From contig JACKAA010000001.1 in assembly GCA_020635275.1 (NCBI GenBank), positions 62,001-126,000 on the forward strand: a stretch of DNA of 64,000 bases, read 5' to 3'. Shown piece after piece: positions 56,130 to 64,000 of the stretch; positions within the stretch are counted from its first letter, which is position 1, and every line of letters starts with the position of its first letter. The notes under the pieces are model-generated. The model did no database searches and was not told the DNA's origin. It was given only the letters and a program-made list of their open reading frames with translations. The stretch comes from Ignavibacteriales bacterium. Its GTDB lineage: Bacteria > Bacteroidota > Ignavibacteria > Ignavibacteriales > Melioribacteraceae. Position numbers and translations under genes: made by a program.

Positions 56130-57338
56130 ATGGTTTCAAAAGATTTTATTGAATTGGAAGATAAATACGGTGCTCATAATTATCATCCGCTTCCAGTTGT
56201 TCTATCAAAAGGTGAAGGTGTATTCGTTTGGGATGTAGAAGGAGAAAAATATTTTGATTTTCTTTCAGCATACTCAGCAGTTAATCAAGGTCACTGTCAC
56301 CCAAAAATAATTAATACTTTAGTTGAACAGGCAAAAACTTTAACACTTACTTCGCGCGCATTTTATAATGATGCTTTGGGACCTTATGAAAAATATATAA
56401 CAGAATATTTTGGATATGATAAAGTTTTACCAATGAATTCAGGTGCAGAAGCTGATGAAACAGCATTAAAATTATGCCGCCGTTGGGCTTATGATAAAAA
56501 AGGAATTCCGGAAAATGAAGCAAAAATAATTGTTTGCGAGGGTAATTTTCATGGAAGAACAATTACAATAATTTCAATGTCAACTGATCCGGATTCTTAT
56601 AAGGGATTTGGACCTTACACACCAGGATTTGAAGTTATTCCCTACAATAATTTAGAAGCATTAGAAAAAGCTTTGGAAGATCCGAATGTTGCTGGATTTT
56701 TAGTTGAACCAATTCAAGGTGAAGCCGGAGTTTTTGTACCTGATGACGGTTACTTGAAAAAAGCTTACGATTTATGTAAAGCTAAAAATGTACTTTTTAT
56801 TGCAGATGAGGTTCAAACCGGAATTGCAAGAACTGGTAAATTATTAGCTTGCGAACATGAAAATGTAAGACCCGATATTTTAATTCTTGGTAAGGCATTA
56901 TCTGGCGGCGTATTGCCGGTTTCAGCAGTTTTAGCAGATGATGATATTATGCTGGTAATTAAGCCTGGTGAACATGGTTCAACTTTTGGCGGAAATCCGT
57001 TAGCATGTAAAGTTGCAGTTTCAGCTCTTGAAGTTGTAAAGGAAGAAAAATTAGCTGAACGCGCCGAAAAGTTAGGTATGCTTTTTAGAAACGAATTAGC
57101 TAAAATTAATTCACCAATGATTGAATTAATTCGTGGTAAAGGTTTACTAAATGCTATTGTAATTAAGCCTACTAATGGTAAACAAGCATGGGATGTTTGT
57201 GTTAAGATGAAAGAAAACGGTTTACTTGCAAAGCCAACCCACCAACATATTATTCGTTTTGCACCGCCTCTTGTAATTACTGAAGAACAAATTTTAGAAG
57301 CTGTTGGAATAATTAAAAAATCTTTGGAAGAAATGTAA
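56130..57338 (+). CDS. rocD: Ornithine aminotransferase
   Basis: 402 residues, class III PLP aminotransferase: NSGAEADETALKLCRRWAYDKKG (OAT-specific), FHGRTITIISMSTDPDSYKGFGPYTPGF, IADEVQTGIARTGKLLACEHE, PLP lysine in LILGKALSGGVLPVSAV, and GEHGSTFGGNPLACKVA. Moves the delta-amino group of ornithine to 2-oxoglutarate on the way to proline or glutamate. GGAG before ATG. Single gene closed by a long palindrome. Confidence 0.93.
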   Translation: MVSKDFIELEDKYGAHNYHPLPVVLSKGEGVFVWDVEGEKYFDFLSAYSAVNQGHCHPKIINTLVEQAKTLTLTSRAFYNDALGPYEKYITEYFGYDKVLPMNSGAEADETALKLCRRWAYDKKGIPENEAKIIVCEGNFHGRTITIISMSTDPDSYKGFGPYTPGFEVIPYNNLEALEKALEDPNVAGFLVEPIQGEAGVFVPDDGYLKKAYDLCKAKNVLFIADEVQTGIARTGKLLACEHENVRPDILILGKALSGGVLPVSAVLADDDIMLVIKPGEHGSTFGGNPLACKVAVSALEVVKEEKLAERAEKLGMLFRNELAKINSPMIELIRGKGLLNAIVIKPTNGKQAWDVCVKMKENGLLAKPTHQHIIRFAPPLVITEEQILEAVGIIKKSLEEM

Positions 57339-57350
57339 ATTATTTTAAAT

Positions 57351-57378
57351 GTAGAGACGTAAAATTTTACGTCTCTAC
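57351..57378 (+). terminator. Perfect 28-base palindrome, terminator of rocD
   Basis: Two 14-base arms, GTAGAGACGTAAAA and its exact complement, without a spacer, followed by TATTTTATTT. The rigid symmetry also suggests a dispersed repeat unit. Confidence 0.75.
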
Positions 57379-57418
57379 TATTTTATTTATCGTTAATAAT
57401 TTTTCTCATTTTAACTCC

Positions 57419-58219
57419 TTAATTGACTATATAATTATTTATCATATACACATATCTTATTCTCCACCAACCTCTGTAATTAGGCAAAATTTCATAATCA
57501 GGAACAATGTCAATTACAACCTTACATACTAAACCTATGTTGGGAGCAAAATACTCATAAGAGTCAATATAAAGTGTATAATCATCAGCTTCATTTTCTC
57601 TTGTATAAATAACGTAGCAATTGTACTTACCAATTGGTGTTTCAATTATTTCATTTTTCGAGATACATTTTCTTTCCTCAACATTCTTAGAAGTAAATAT
57701 TCCATTATATCTTATTAATGAACTTCCATTCCAAGAACTATTCAAAGTAATATTGGAAGGAATATATAATCCTTTACTAAAAAGGGTATCGCCACCTTTT
57801 TCAAATATTCCCATATGATAAATACCATCTTCCCCAAACCAGTATGGCTTATTATAATTGACATACTTACTTTGATCGAATGAATAAAAATCAAACACAT
57901 AGGAAGGGTAAATAATATGATTTAATTTAATATCAATACTATCTATAATTTCCCATCTAATACTTTGTTGAGTCACATCTGAGTTGAGTAACAAACCAAA
58001 AGAATTGAAGTTTTTATAAACTAATGCTGAGTCTGAACTCCCAAGGTCTGGGGTATATCTGGTATATTCCCAATTATTACCAATTTTTGCTGGTAATAAG
58101 AAATGTGAAGTAGTTCCCATATATTTTGGTTCATTAATACTTTCATTACAAGCAGTTAAAATAAACAGTGAGAATATTGTTAATGTAATTTTGATTTTTC
58201 TTATAATCATCATTTTCAT
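57419..58219 (-). CDS. Hypothetical lipoprotein
   Basis: 266 residues. Lipobox LTAC (C24) after a positively charged, hydrophobic start (alternative start at residue 3 or 4), so a membrane-anchored lipoprotein. Beta-rich body with KIGNNWEYTRYTPD (a start motif common in such secreted proteins), WFGEDGIYHMGIFEKG and an acidic YTRENEADDYTLYIDSYEYFAP; ends IRYVYMINNYIVN. No known family recognised. Confidence 0.75.
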   Translation of the reverse strand: MKMMIIRKIKITLTIFSLFILTACNESINEPKYMGTTSHFLLPAKIGNNWEYTRYTPDLGSSDSALVYKNFNSFGLLLNSDVTQQSIRWEIIDSIDIKLNHIIYPSYVFDFYSFDQSKYVNYNKPYWFGEDGIYHMGIFEKGGDTLFSKGLYIPSNITLNSSWNGSSLIRYNGIFTSKNVEERKCISKNEIIETPIGKYNCYVIYTRENEADDYTLYIDSYEYFAPNIGLVCKVVIDIVPDYEILPNYRGWWRIRYVYMINNYIVN

Positions 58220-58518
58220 TTATTTTAATTTTATATGTATAATATTTAATTTATAACTATTAAATAATTTTTTAATATAAATATTAGTATTCTATTATCC
58301 TTTTATTAAAAAGGGCTTTCGAGAACAACAAAACTACTTCTTATTCTTTCCTTAAATTTATGTGCGGCAAATTATTACAAAATAATTTAAAGAACAAAAA
58401 TTATGTAAATTACATATAATTATAATTCAAATTATTAATATTATTTTTTTAATAATATGGTTTTTAATGCAAGTTATTTTTAATGGTTTGCCAATATGAA
58501 TAATTATGTGATTTTTAT
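58220..58518. other. Intergenic region, no feature seen
   Basis: 299 very AT-rich bases between two minus-strand genes (the lipoprotein and the hybrid kinase). No open reading frame or clear hairpin; only a short AAAAAGGGCTTTCG patch near 58310 breaks the composition. Confidence 0.5.
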
Positions 58519-60732
58519 TTAATTAACCTTTGCAGCATTCAGCCACTGATCAATTGTCATTTTTAGGAAGTTTATATTTATTGGTTTGGAAATGTAATCA
58601 TTCATTCCAGCTAAAAGACATTTTTCTCTGTCTTTCATGCTTGAGTGAGCTGTTACTGCTATTATGGGAATTTCGCCATTACCATCGGATAATTGTCTAA
58701 CTATTTTTGTTGCTTCTAAACCATTCATATCTTTAAGTTCAATATCCATTAAAACTAAATCATAAGTTCCTTTTTTAATATTCTCAATTGCCGTTGTTGC
58801 ATTATCAACACAATCGACATCATAACCGGCTTCCTGCAATAATTTCTGTTCAACTTTTCTGCTTATTGGATTATCTTCAACTAACAGTAGTTTTGGTTTT
58901 ACTTTATAATTTACCCTCTTTATAATTCCATCATCTGTAACTTCGTCTTCTTCAACTTTTCCACTTTCTAAATCAATAGTAAATGTAAATTTTGTACCCA
59001 TTCCAATTTCAGATGACGCTGAAAGATTTCCATCAAGTAATGAGAGAAGTTCTTTACAGATCATAATATGAAGAACACCGGAAGTTATTCTTGAGTCCTT
59101 ATCTTTAATATAATTATTATCACTAAGAATTTTTTCCAGCTCAGAATTAGAAATTCCTTCACTAGTATCTTCAACGGAAGTAATTATTTTTTCCTTACCC
59201 GGTGAAATATATTTTTTTCTGATTGATAATTTTACGCTACCGGTTTCTGTCAAATTTATTGCATTTCTTAACAAGTTAGTAAGTATCTGTAAATACTTAC
59301 CTTGATCAGCAATTATTCTTTCCGGAATATTCTCTTCAATATCATAAGTTAAATTAAGTCCTTTAAGTTCAGTATGCGGAGATAATGAAGAAGTCAATTT
59401 TTCTATTTCATCTCTAATATTGAATTCTGTATTTACAATATCAACTAATCCTTCTTGAATTTTAGATATTTCAACAACGTCATTTATTAGTCCTAGCAAT
59501 GATTCTGCCGACAATTTAGCACTGTGTGAAAATTCCTTTAATTCATCTTCATTTTCAAAGAGTCCGTTTTCTATTAATGTTAAGAATCCTAAAACAGAGT
59601 TCATAGGAGTTCTAAGTTCGTGACCCATTTTAGAAATTACATTAGATTTTTTATTACTCTCATTTGATATACTTGGGATAACATTATTATTTTGCTTTTT
59701 ACTCTGCTTAAGAGTTTCAAGTTCAGAAATTATTGCTTTATCCTTAAGATATTGTGCTGTTATCTCTCTAAATGATCCTTCTAAATGAATTTCTTCATCA
59801 ATTGACTTTCCTCTGCAATCCATTAGATAAACATCGACTTTATCTTTTTTAGCTACTTTAATTCTATAGTTTTCAACCTTGCCTTTACTTTCAATTTTCT
59901 TAACTATATGATTTTTCACATTATCATTTTTTAAGAAATCATTAAAAAAGTTAAACTCGTTCAGATCAGCGTCATTTTGAACTTCTATAATTTCTTTGAA
60001 CGCAGAATTGCAATTCTGAAGTTCACCATGCAAATTTATTAGAAAAAATGGAGTCACAGATTCTTCGAAGAAATCTTTATATAAATTCGAATCTTCACTT
60101 TCTTCTTGGTGATTTGCAGATTTAAAAGATTTATTCAAAGTTTTATTTGTAGCTCTTAAATGACTAGCAACTATTGAAATAACTAACATTAAGAAAGATG
60201 TTGTTATAAAAAGGTAAAGATTCATTCCCGAATCTAACAGTAAGTTATTTGTAACAGCAGAAATTCCAAAAATTAGTAAAAAGTAACCGGCAGCTATAGT
60301 TTGGTTTACAGTTCCCCAGTACAAAAATAATGATAAGGTAAGCATAAAAAGTACAGCAGCAATCATATTATAGATGTATAGTGAAGGAAGATGATATACT
60401 ACAAAACTTAAAGAAGACAAAATGGACAATAAATAAATATGTGTTATTACTTTATTCTGTTTTTTGCCAAACTTTGTTTGAAGAACTATTAAAGTTAGAA
60501 AAGAAACAATTGTTGGAATTAATCTTGCAAGATAAATTTCATATCTAAACTGAAAATAAAATTTAACCTCTAGAATTAATGAGATTACACCAAGAATTGC
60601 AGTAAAAGTTGCAGCAATTGTTAATGGTACTAATTCCGAGGATATTTTGGATTTATAGCGCTTTTTAAAAGATTTGGTATTTTCCGATTTTTCATCGGAT
60701 TCAAATTTTATAACTTTCAGCGCTTGTCCCAT
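58519..60732 (-). CDS. Hybrid sensor histidine kinase with receiver domain
   Basis: 737 residues. N-terminal membrane domain with six to seven helices (~35-195), a PAS-like domain (EESVTPFFLINLHGELQNCN), dimerisation box KMGHELRTPMNSVLG with phospho-accepting H371, ATPase domain with N-box NLLRNAINLTETG, then a receiver domain with phospho-Asp D663 (YDLVLMDIELKDMNG). The G1 box reads DTSEGIS, where the first glycine is replaced, so ATP binding may be altered. Signal unknown; no cognate regulator nearby. Ends the minus run before plus-strand PAP2. Confidence 0.88.
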   Translation of the reverse strand: MGQALKVIKFESDEKSENTKSFKKRYKSKISSELVPLTIAATFTAILGVISLILEVKFYFQFRYEIYLARLIPTIVSFLTLIVLQTKFGKKQNKVITHIYLLSILSSLSFVVYHLPSLYIYNMIAAVLFMLTLSLFLYWGTVNQTIAAGYFLLIFGISAVTNNLLLDSGMNLYLFITTSFLMLVISIVASHLRATNKTLNKSFKSANHQEESEDSNLYKDFFEESVTPFFLINLHGELQNCNSAFKEIIEVQNDADLNEFNFFNDFLKNDNVKNHIVKKIESKGKVENYRIKVAKKDKVDVYLMDCRGKSIDEEIHLEGSFREITAQYLKDKAIISELETLKQSKKQNNNVIPSISNESNKKSNVISKMGHELRTPMNSVLGFLTLIENGLFENEDELKEFSHSAKLSAESLLGLINDVVEISKIQEGLVDIVNTEFNIRDEIEKLTSSLSPHTELKGLNLTYDIEENIPERIIADQGKYLQILTNLLRNAINLTETGSVKLSIRKKYISPGKEKIITSVEDTSEGISNSELEKILSDNNYIKDKDSRITSGVLHIMICKELLSLLDGNLSASSEIGMGTKFTFTIDLESGKVEEDEVTDDGIIKRVNYKVKPKLLLVEDNPISRKVEQKLLQEAGYDVDCVDNATTAIENIKKGTYDLVLMDIELKDMNGLEATKIVRQLSDGNGEIPIIAVTAHSSMKDREKCLLAGMNDYISKPININFLKMTIDQWLNAAKVN

Positions 60733-60847
60733 TCTAATAAATATTATTTAATAACGATATATTTTTGTAATATTATCGTGTATATAATTACTATTTTAAT
60801 AGTGGTAAAACAATTTTGTGATTGAAATCACAATAAAAATTTAAATT

Positions 60848-61426
60848 ATGGCAGAATTCTTTTATTCAATAGATTTATCGCTTTTCTATTTCATTAATCA
60901 CACAATATCAAACCCCCTTTTTGATAAATTCTTTCCATTTATAACGGATTTGAAAAATTGGTATTTGGCTTATGCAATTTTATGGGGAATTTTATTTTTT
61001 AAAGGCGGAAAAATCGGCAAAATTGCCGGAATAATGTTAATTCTATTAATTGCAGCATCTGATCAATTATCAAGCAATCTTCTTAAAAATTATTTTCAAA
61101 GAATTAGACCATGCAACGTTTTAGATGATGTGAACTTACTTGTTAATTGTTCAAAATCATTCTCTTATCCATCATCACACGCACTAAATAATTTTGCTGT
61201 CGCTTTCTTTTTTTATAAACTATATCCAAAATTAAAATGGACTTTATTCATAACTGCCGGATTAATCGCACTATCGAGACCTTATGTTGGCGTTCACTAT
61301 CCATTTGATATTTTTTCAGGAGCTGTAATCGGCAGCATTGTGGGTTATTTATTTGCACTTTTAACATTTTATTTAAACAACAGATTTTTTACAAAACAAA
61401 TAACTAATAATGAAAACAAAACTTGA
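60848..61426 (+). CDS. PAP2 family phosphatase
   Basis: 192 residues with six membrane helices. PAP2 motifs K-NYFQRI-RP (Kx6RP), PSSH and SRPYVGVHYPFD (SRx5Hx3D) are complete. Dephosphorylates lipid phosphates such as undecaprenyl pyrophosphate or phosphatidic acid at the outer face of the inner membrane. Overlaps amn by 17 bases. Confidence 0.9.
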   Translation: MAEFFYSIDLSLFYFINHTISNPLFDKFFPFITDLKNWYLAYAILWGILFFKGGKIGKIAGIMLILLIAASDQLSSNLLKNYFQRIRPCNVLDDVNLLVNCSKSFSYPSSHALNNFAVAFFFYKLYPKLKWTLFITAGLIALSRPYVGVHYPFDIFSGAVIGSIVGYLFALLTFYLNNRFFTKQITNNENKT

Positions 61427-62183
61427 AATAGCAAAAAACTGGCTTCCTAGATATACAGGGACTAAAATTGATGAATTTGGCGATTATTTTTTATTGACAA
61501 ATTTCAATAATTATGTTTCAAAATTTGCTGAACAATTTAATTGTGAAATTAAAGGAACTGGCAGACCAATGCAGGCCGCAACAAATTCTCATGGTTTATC
61601 AATTATAAATTTTGGTATGGGATCTGCAAACGCGGCAACCATTATGGATTTGCTTATTGCTAAAGATCCAAAAGGAATATTATTCTTAGGCAAATGCGGC
61701 GGGCTAAAACAAACTACCGAGCTTGGTCATTTTATTTTGCCGACTGCTGCAATTAGAGGTGAAGGTACAAGCAATGATTATATGCCGCCGGAAGTTCCGG
61801 CTCTTCCTTCTTTTAAACTTCATAAGTTTGTTTCTGAAAAAATTGTTAAACATAATTTAGAATATCGTACCGGTGTGGTTTATACATCAAATAGAAGAGT
61901 TTGGGAGTGGGATAATAATTTTAAAAATTATTTGAATAATTTGGGAACAATTGGAATTGATATGGAGACTGCAACAATTTTTATTGCAGGATACGCTAAT
62001 CATATTTCCAGAGGAGCACTTTTATTAGTTTCTGATTTACCAATGGTTCCGGAAGGTGTAAAAACTGAAGAATCTGATTTATTAGTTACACAAAATTTTG
62101 TCGATTTACATTTGCAAATTGGTATTGAGGCTATGACCGAAATTGAAGCAAAAGGTGAAAAAATTAAACATTTTGTATTCTAA
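61410..62183 (+). CDS. amn: AMP nucleosidase
   Basis: 257 residues. Nucleoside phosphorylase fold: TGRPMQAATNSHG, NFGMGSANAATIMDL, GKCGGLKQTTELGHFILP, IGIDMETATIFIAGY (substrate ribose Glu), LVSDLPMVPEGVKTEES. Splits AMP to adenine and ribose 5-phosphate. Short form common in Bacteroidota (lacks the long N-terminal domain of E. coli Amn). Confidence 0.88.
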   Translation: MKTKLEIAKNWLPRYTGTKIDEFGDYFLLTNFNNYVSKFAEQFNCEIKGTGRPMQAATNSHGLSIINFGMGSANAATIMDLLIAKDPKGILFLGKCGGLKQTTELGHFILPTAAIRGEGTSNDYMPPEVPALPSFKLHKFVSEKIVKHNLEYRTGVVYTSNRRVWEWDNNFKNYLNNLGTIGIDMETATIFIAGYANHISRGALLLVSDLPMVPEGVKTEESDLLVTQNFVDLHLQIGIEAMTEIEAKGEKIKHFVF

Positions 62184-62267
62184 AAACTGTAATTTAATAC
62201 TTGATTGGTAAGCAATTTGAAACTATTTTATGATAGAAATGTAAGACTTAAAAAGGTTGAGGTAAGA

Positions 62268-62690
62268 ATGAAAAATTTTCTGATTTTGCAATTTTTTATC
62301 ACTTTAGCAGCTTTTTCTTTAATTTCAGCACAAAATCAAATAAGTGAAGATGAAGTTAAGAATTCACTTACAAAAATATTTGATTTAAGTAAAAATCAAA
62401 ACTTTGATGCTTTGGCATCTCAAATATTATATAATGAAAAAAATGAGAAACGTGCATATAATAAAAATGATGCAAATGAAGCCAAGAGTGTTAAAAGAAT
62501 GGCAAAAAAAATAAAAGCTTATTTGGATTTAAGCGATTCGTATGAATATGAAAGTCTTACTAATTTAAAAGTTGATAATTTACCAGCAGCAGAATTAAAG
62601 GTGAATTTTAGAAGCGGTGATCAAAAATTGACCATCACTTTTGATTTTGTAAAACTTAATGGCAATTTGCTGCTTGAAAACTTTAAATAG
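62268..62690 (+). CDS. Small exported hypothetical protein
   Basis: 140 residues from the ATG at 62268 (TTGAGGT upstream; an earlier in-frame TTG at 62205 is less likely). Signal peptide (cleavage after LISAQ), then KNSLTKIFDLSKNQNFDALASQILY and a helical Lys-rich centre, then beta strands (ELKVNFRSGDQKLTITFDFVK). Resembles small DUF4878/NTF2-like secreted proteins in outline only. Function unknown. Confidence 0.65.
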   Translation: MKNFLILQFFITLAAFSLISAQNQISEDEVKNSLTKIFDLSKNQNFDALASQILYNEKNEKRAYNKNDANEAKSVKRMAKKIKAYLDLSDSYEYESLTNLKVDNLPAAELKVNFRSGDQKLTITFDFVKLNGNLLLENFK

Positions 62691-62697
62691 GTTAAAA

Positions 62698-63315
62698 TTA
62701 TTTAGCATATTTACTTAAATAGTCAATTCCCTTTTGAGCAATTTCCCAATTTTTATTTGATGAACCTTTTGTTAGTAATCCTTCGTCAATCATTGTAGCA
62801 GTTTCAAAATACATATTACTTAACCAAACTTCTTTATCCTCTCCTTTTGGAACTGTTAAGTCTTTATCAGTCAATTTATTTTTCATTTCCTTCTTAACAA
62901 ATTCAGTAACATCTGCTTCTTCTGAACTTCCGCCAAGATAAATAAGTGCTTTCAAAATTGGTATTCTATAATTTACTTGAGTAGTAACATCTGAGTCTTT
63001 ATTATTTTCTTTTACTTTTTTATCAATTTCTTTCTGATTTAATGTTTCAATTTTTTCCTTAACTTGCTCAATTTCTTCTTTTGATACAGAGGAAATTTTA
63101 TCAAATGCAGATTTAGCATCTAATAATTTTTCATAAAATTTTTGATAAGGAATAATTTGACTTAGTAATTTCTGAGCTTCTTCAACGCTTCCATTTAAGA
63201 TTTCTTCAGAACTTTTCAACTTCATTTCAGAAATTAAATTATCAACATTTCCAAAAAGTGAAGTAAATGAGGAATATATTTCTTCTTTTGTATTATTCAA
63301 TTCTTCGGTATCCAA
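62698..63315 (-). CDS. Coiled-coil protein with Mrr-N-like winged helix
   Basis: 205 residues. The first half is helical and acidic, likely coiled coil (LNNTKEEIYSSFTSLFG, EEIEQVKEKIETLNQKEI). The second half, RIPILKALIYLGGSSEEADV...KKEMKNK, then EVWLSNMYFETATMIDEGLL and KNWEIAQKGIDYLSKY, resembles the winged-helix N-terminal domain of Mrr-type restriction proteins (PF14338-like). No nuclease domain. Possible DNA-binding or scaffold role. Convergent with the previous gene, 7-base gap. Confidence 0.6.
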   Translation of the reverse strand: MDTEELNNTKEEIYSSFTSLFGNVDNLISEMKLKSSEEILNGSVEEAQKLLSQIIPYQKFYEKLLDAKSAFDKISSVSKEEIEQVKEKIETLNQKEIDKKVKENNKDSDVTTQVNYRIPILKALIYLGGSSEEADVTEFVKKEMKNKLTDKDLTVPKGEDKEVWLSNMYFETATMIDEGLLTKGSSNKNWEIAQKGIDYLSKYAK

Positions 63316-63412
63316 TTTACACCCAATTTTAATTTACTTTCTTGTATAATCGAAGAAAATATATTAGAATTAATATGCCACATTTATTTTAACAATTTAA
63401 ATGGAGTGAAAA

Positions 63413-63601
63413 ATGGAAAAAAACATGGGAAGCCAAGATAAAAATATTCGCCTAATTGTTGGTGCAATTTTATTGGTTATTGGTTTTTTTAGTTCATTTT
63501 GGCTAAGTATAATTGGTGTTATATTAATTGCAACCAGTTTAATGGGATTTTGCCCGGCTTACGTTCCGTTTAAGATAAATACAAATAAAGATAAAAAATA
63601 G
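63413..63601 (+). CDS. DUF2892 (YgaP-like) small membrane protein
   Basis: 62 residues, two membrane helices: IRLIVGAILLVIGFFSSFW and IGVILIATSLMGFCPAYVPFKI, matching the DUF2892 family (inner-membrane half of rhodanese YgaP). GGAG before ATG. Role unknown; conserved cysteine in GFCPAY may take part in sulfur chemistry. Confidence 0.85.
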   Translation: MEKNMGSQDKNIRLIVGAILLVIGFFSSFWLSIIGVILIATSLMGFCPAYVPFKINTNKDKK

Positions 63602-63641
63602 AAAAATAGTTATTTAAGAGAGTAAGAAAATTTGGAGTAAT

Positions 63642-64000
63642 TTATTTTTTCTTTTTCAACTCTTTTTTGCTATACTTATTTAAAATATAGTTTTGAATTT
63701 CTTTCAGCGGATATAAATTATCCATAAATAAAATGTGCATTTGCATTCCATCTAAAATGGCGGCAAATTCATATGCCATATTTTTTGGCTCTTTAACTCC
63801 GGCATCTGTAAAAATTTCCTCAAATTCTAAAAAGAATTTCTGAAAAAATTTTGGATTTAAAACTTCCTCAAATTTTACTGGTGATGGCTGAAGCATAAAG
63901 TTTAAATAGAGTTTCCAATAATCTTTATTTTCTGAGGTATATTTAACTGTATCCATAACTATTCTTTGCAATTTTTCTGATGGATCTTTCAATTCGTAAA
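63642..64000 (-). CDS. TetR/AcrR family regulator, C-terminal part (runs off window)
   Basis: 119 codons visible, open at the window edge (reading upstream as YELKDPSEKL). All-helical ligand domain typical of TetR/AcrR: EKLQRIVMDTVKYTSENKDYW, FFQKFFLEFEEIFTDAG, YEFAAILDGMQMHILFMDN, and ends with a lysine tail. The HTH domain lies beyond 64000. Ligand and target unknown. Confidence 0.7.
   Translation of the reverse strand, partial: YELKDPSEKLQRIVMDTVKYTSENKDYWKLYLNFMLQPSPVKFEEVLNPKFFQKFFLEFEEIFTDAGVKEPKNMAYEFAAILDGMQMHILFMDNLYPLKEIQNYILNKYSKKELKKKK

Noticed and set aside
61410..61426. Frameshift between PAP2 and amn
   Set aside because: Both proteins are complete; the 17-base overlap is ordinary translational coupling.
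1..64000. tRNA or rRNA genes
   Set aside because: No cloverleaf-like segment or conserved rRNA stretch was recognised by eye; a covariance scan would be decisive.

Overview
The window is a 64 kb piece of a bacterial chromosome with very low GC (roughly 30% by eye) and densely packed genes. Its content suggests the Ignavibacteria branch of the Bacteroidota/Chlorobi group. A secreted protein ends in a type IX secretion sorting domain that opens with YPNPFNP, a form common in Ignavibacteria and Melioribacter relatives. Bacteroidota-type families are also frequent: DUF2723, the large PIG-L deacetylase beside a sodium:solute symporter, and DUF2911. Two promoters with TTGACA/TATATT-like boxes were found. 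No rRNA, tRNA or CRISPR array was seen. The genus assignment is inference.

Left part (1-7100, minus strand): a respiratory sulfur region. It holds a 12-heme and an octaheme (tetrathionate-reductase-like) cytochrome c, a membrane cytochrome b, a YeeE/YedE pair whose second member runs into a rhodanese domain at the window edge, and two tandem RsbRD_N-type sensor proteins. Next (7200-26700) come housekeeping and surface genes: hydrolase, Nudix, hldD, metH, heparinase-like lyase, T9SS cargo, fabI, lepB, a BlaI/M56 pair with an unusual coiled-coil tail, and a symporter, 42-residue membrane protein and PIG-L deacetylase unit.

Middle (27150-34650, plus strand): a compact arginine operon argC-J-B-D-R-G followed, after a terminator, by argH. 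Then come a GH88 hydrolase, a minus-strand arsenic resistance operon (arsR, acr3, DUF486, arsM, arsC, exported oxidoreductase) with two identical 18-bp operators, and a plus-strand run of M29 aminopeptidase, arginine deiminase, Na+/H+ antiporter and DUF1028. With rocD at 56 kb, the window holds both arginine synthesis and breakdown genes, but no argF.

Right part (45.7-64 kb): a candidate structured RNA with terminator, RNA methyltransferase, a decayed IS110 element, envelope glycan/lipid genes (CDP-alcohol transferase, GT4, DUF2723), a thioesterase/LOG/YjbQ trio, rocD, a hybrid histidine kinase, PAP2 phosphatase, AMP nucleosidase, small unknowns and a TetR-type regulator cut by the window end. 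Three copies of a MITE-like inverted repeat (8471, 37656, 48029) are scattered through the window.
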